A stretch of DNA of 31,326 nt from NCBI GenBank assembly GCA_036897485.1, contig JAYMTF010000711.1, forward strand, positions 1 to 31,326, read 5' to 3'. Made by a program: the position numbers and the translations under genes. Below, in pieces: positions 29,480-31,326 of the stretch (positions are counted from its first letter, which is position 1; every line of letters starts with the position of its first letter). The DNA comes from Pelargonium nanum. Lineage: Eukaryota > Streptophyta > Magnoliopsida > Geraniales > Geraniaceae. The notes under the pieces are model-generated. The model was not told the origin of the DNA, did no database searches, and was given only the letters and a program-made list of their open reading frames with translations.

Positions 29480-30507
29480 GTCCTAACCCGCAGCGTGTCC
29501 TGTTGGATATCATGTCGGAGGCTTGACACACGTATTGTATTTTATTAGTTTTAAATGATAAAACAAATAAATGAATGATCTGGTAACAGCCACTGAGGCT
29601 CTTGGATGTTGTATGTTTTCATCTATAATCAAACATTTCATTTTTACGAGCAAGCGGTTTACTTTTTCTTTTGACATGTTTATTGTTAAATCTAAATATA
29701 TTCTATATTTGATATATTTTATTACATGTATAATATTTATTTTGATTAAAAGTTTGGCATGTCCCAATATGTCAGTATCCTATTTTTATTTTTAAATAAC
29801 AAATATTATCTCCATGTCGTGTCTTGTGTCTGTGTTTGAATTCGTGCTTCCTTGATCAGAAAAGTTTGGCTTTTGCCCATCTTTGTACTAGCTCAGGCTG
29901 GCTTGTGTCTTGTCTGTGTGGGTTCTGTTGATAGAACCCATAAAAGCATTTAAATTATCTGAATAATGTATTTGCACAATATTATTTAGTCATTTAAATT
30001 GCTTTAATCAGTTGAATAGAAGCTATCTTGGACAAATACATATATTTTGAAACACAATTAGTTCAAGTAGCATTCAGATCATCAACAATGACATTAATGT
30101 TACTAATATACTTTTTTAGAACAAAACATTATTAGTACACTTGCTTGTATGTGTGAATTTGTGCGTGTCTTTGTGTGTTTAATAAATTATATGGTTACTG
30201 GTGTTGAGGTGAAAATTTCCAGCCTTACCGTATTTTATTTTCAACGCAATGGCCATTTTACCGCAGCTAGATGTAGCTTTTGCATTTCCAGCCCCAACAT
30301 GCCCAATGTAGAGGTTCACTTATGTAGATTTCCCAAGTTGTGCCCTTATTGGGAATACATAAGGAATGCTGCATAAGTTAAAGGTCAATTTGTGTTAGGA
30401 TCGTCTTTTTATCATGTTAACTACAACATTTGTGGTAAAAGGGAAAATTGGAAAATTAGTTTTAGAGGTACAAAAATAAAAATGTTAAAAGCTATTGTCA
30501 TAAATAC
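29480..30507 (+). other. intron 27 between the two MITEs, no gene seen
   Basis: AT-rich sequence with short frames of no coding character. Confidence 0.5.
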
Positions 30508-30509
30508 TA

Positions 30510-30754
30510 CTTGCTCCGTCCCAAAATAAACGTCCTTCCTATTTTGAGCAAAATTAAGGTGAAGGTAGTTAATGTTGTATGTTTACTCTTTTATCCCTAT
30601 GGGCATGTGTTGTAACAAACTTAAAGGGTACTAGCTTATTATATGGACATTATTGGTAGTTGATGCATAACTAACTTACTAAATAGAAAACAAAACACTT
30701 ATTTTGGGACAAAAATGCAAGTGAAACAAGACACTTTTTTTGGGACGGAGGGAG
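30510..30754. mobile_element. Stowaway-type MITE (Tc1/mariner)
   Basis: It is 245 bp, flanked by TA on both sides (30508-30509, 30755-30756). The terminal inverted repeats are CTTGCTCCGTCCCAAAATAA on the left and, reading the right end in reverse, CTCCCTCCGTCCCAAAAAAA. These are the typical Stowaway terminus. No coding capacity. It lies in intron 27. Confidence 0.92.
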
Positions 30755-30836
30755 TATTAGTTTTCTCATGTTTCAATTGTCTCTTTTAATTTTAACGTGA
30801 AAGAAAGTTGGAGTGAGGATTTAAACATTTAAGGTA

Positions 30837-31326
30837 TGTTGAAGTGGGTGATTAAATGTCCCACATTGGAAAAATATAAAGTAAAGTAGCTACATATAAT
30901 GGTGCAAATTAAACCCTACTAACAAGGTTGACCTTTTAGTAATGGAAGCCTAAGCTATTTTGTGTAGCCCACTATTGGAATTTTACATGGTATTAGAGCT
31001 GGTTTTGATCTAGGCTTGGGCCTGTTTATGTTGTCTACCCATGTGGTCTCCGGCCCGCTTGCAGATGGTCATGCCTGTAACGGCCCACGTATGGAAGAAA
31101 AATACATACACACGTGTGGGGGAGTGCTGATTTAAAAGGCCCCCGATTGTGCACATGTCGAGCCGACCGATAAAAGATAAATGTGAGAAAAATGTGAGGC
31201 TCGCACGTGAGGGGGAGTGCTGATTTAAAAGGCCCCCGATTGTGCACATGTCGAGCCAACCGATAAAAGATAAATATGGCTCGCACGTGAGGTGGAGTGT
31301 TGAAGTGGGTGATGTGTCCCATATAA
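30837..31326 (+). mobile_element. TRIM-A copy 4, 3' LTR cut by the window end
   Basis: The 5' LTR is 30837-30987 (151 bp, TGTTGAAGTGGGTG to TTTTACA). The primer site TGGTATTAGAGCT is at 30988-31000 and the 3' LTR starts at 31298. The interior carries a tandem duplication: unit 1 at 31118-31210 (93 bp) and unit 2 from 31211 (about 82 bp). No coding capacity. Same orientation as the gene. Confidence 0.9.
31118..31292. repeat. tandem duplication inside TRIM-A copy 4
   Basis: Both units run GGGGGAGTGCTGATTTAAAA, then GATTGTGCACATGTCGAGCC, then ACCGATAAAAGATAAAT and end GGCTCGCACGTGAG. Unit 2 lacks about 11 bp near its end. The duplication includes the purine tract, so the element has two copies of its plus-strand priming region. 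Confidence 0.88.

Noticed and set aside
1..31326. Possibility that the gene is class A (SPIRRIG) rather than class C
   Set aside because: Blocks such as HPAEIILTLTEEV, GTHKLTALMK and RARGLVESLNIPAVEMAAVV fit what I recall of class C. This rests on memory and not on an alignment, so the class is less certain than the BEACH family itself.

Overview
This is a stretch of plant nuclear genome, almost certainly from a eudicot. The evidence is an AT-rich sequence, one very long intron-rich gene on the + strand with plant-like splice sites, and introns filled with plant repeats: miniature LTR retrotransposons (TRIMs) primed by initiator tRNA-Met, and Stowaway and hAT-like MITEs. I see no bacterial, organellar or viral gene. 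The species cannot be fixed from this window.

The whole window lies inside one gene. It encodes a large BEACH-domain scaffold protein of the plant class C group (Arabidopsis BCHC1/BCHC2 type, related to animal neurobeachin/LRBA). I could place 27 coding exons between 2343 and 28606. They join in one open frame of 6376 nt, about 2125 residues, with every splice phase matching. The exons encode the N-terminal alpha-helical region (exons 1-14), a concanavalin A-like/LamG-type module (exons 15-17), the DUF4704-type region (exons 18-21) and the conserved segment that precedes the PH-BEACH domain (exons 22-27). The start codon exon lies upstream of the window. The PH-BEACH and WD40 exons lie downstream, so the gene is longer than 28.6 kb.

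Layout: 1-2342 is upstream intron with a TRIM and an LTR remnant. 2343-5458 holds exons 1-3. 5459-8592 is a 3.1 kb intron holding a decayed LTR element and a poly(A)-tailed retrocopy-like segment. 8593-12690 holds exons 4-7, and its introns contain an intact TRIM with a perfect 5-bp target duplication, an 80-nt hairpin and a minor (U12-type) spliceosome intron. 12875-20446 is the densest coding part (exons 8-20), with an antisense TRIM at about 16.3-16.7 kb. 20447-23044 is a 2.6 kb intron with nothing recognised. 23045-28606 holds exons 21-27, with a second intact TRIM family (323 bp, TATCA duplication) in intron 24. 28607-31326 is intron with an hAT-like MITE, a Stowaway MITE and a further TRIM cut by the window edge.

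The most notable items are: the U12-type intron, with donor GTATCCTTAT and branch site TTCCTTAAC 11 nt before the acceptor; two intact TRIMs with target-site duplications; four copies of one TRIM family in one gene, with CACGTG (G-box) clusters inside the copies; an inverted-repeat hairpin; and a possible alternative exon whose use would require a 2-nt shift in the next acceptor. I found no complete novel system and do not claim one.
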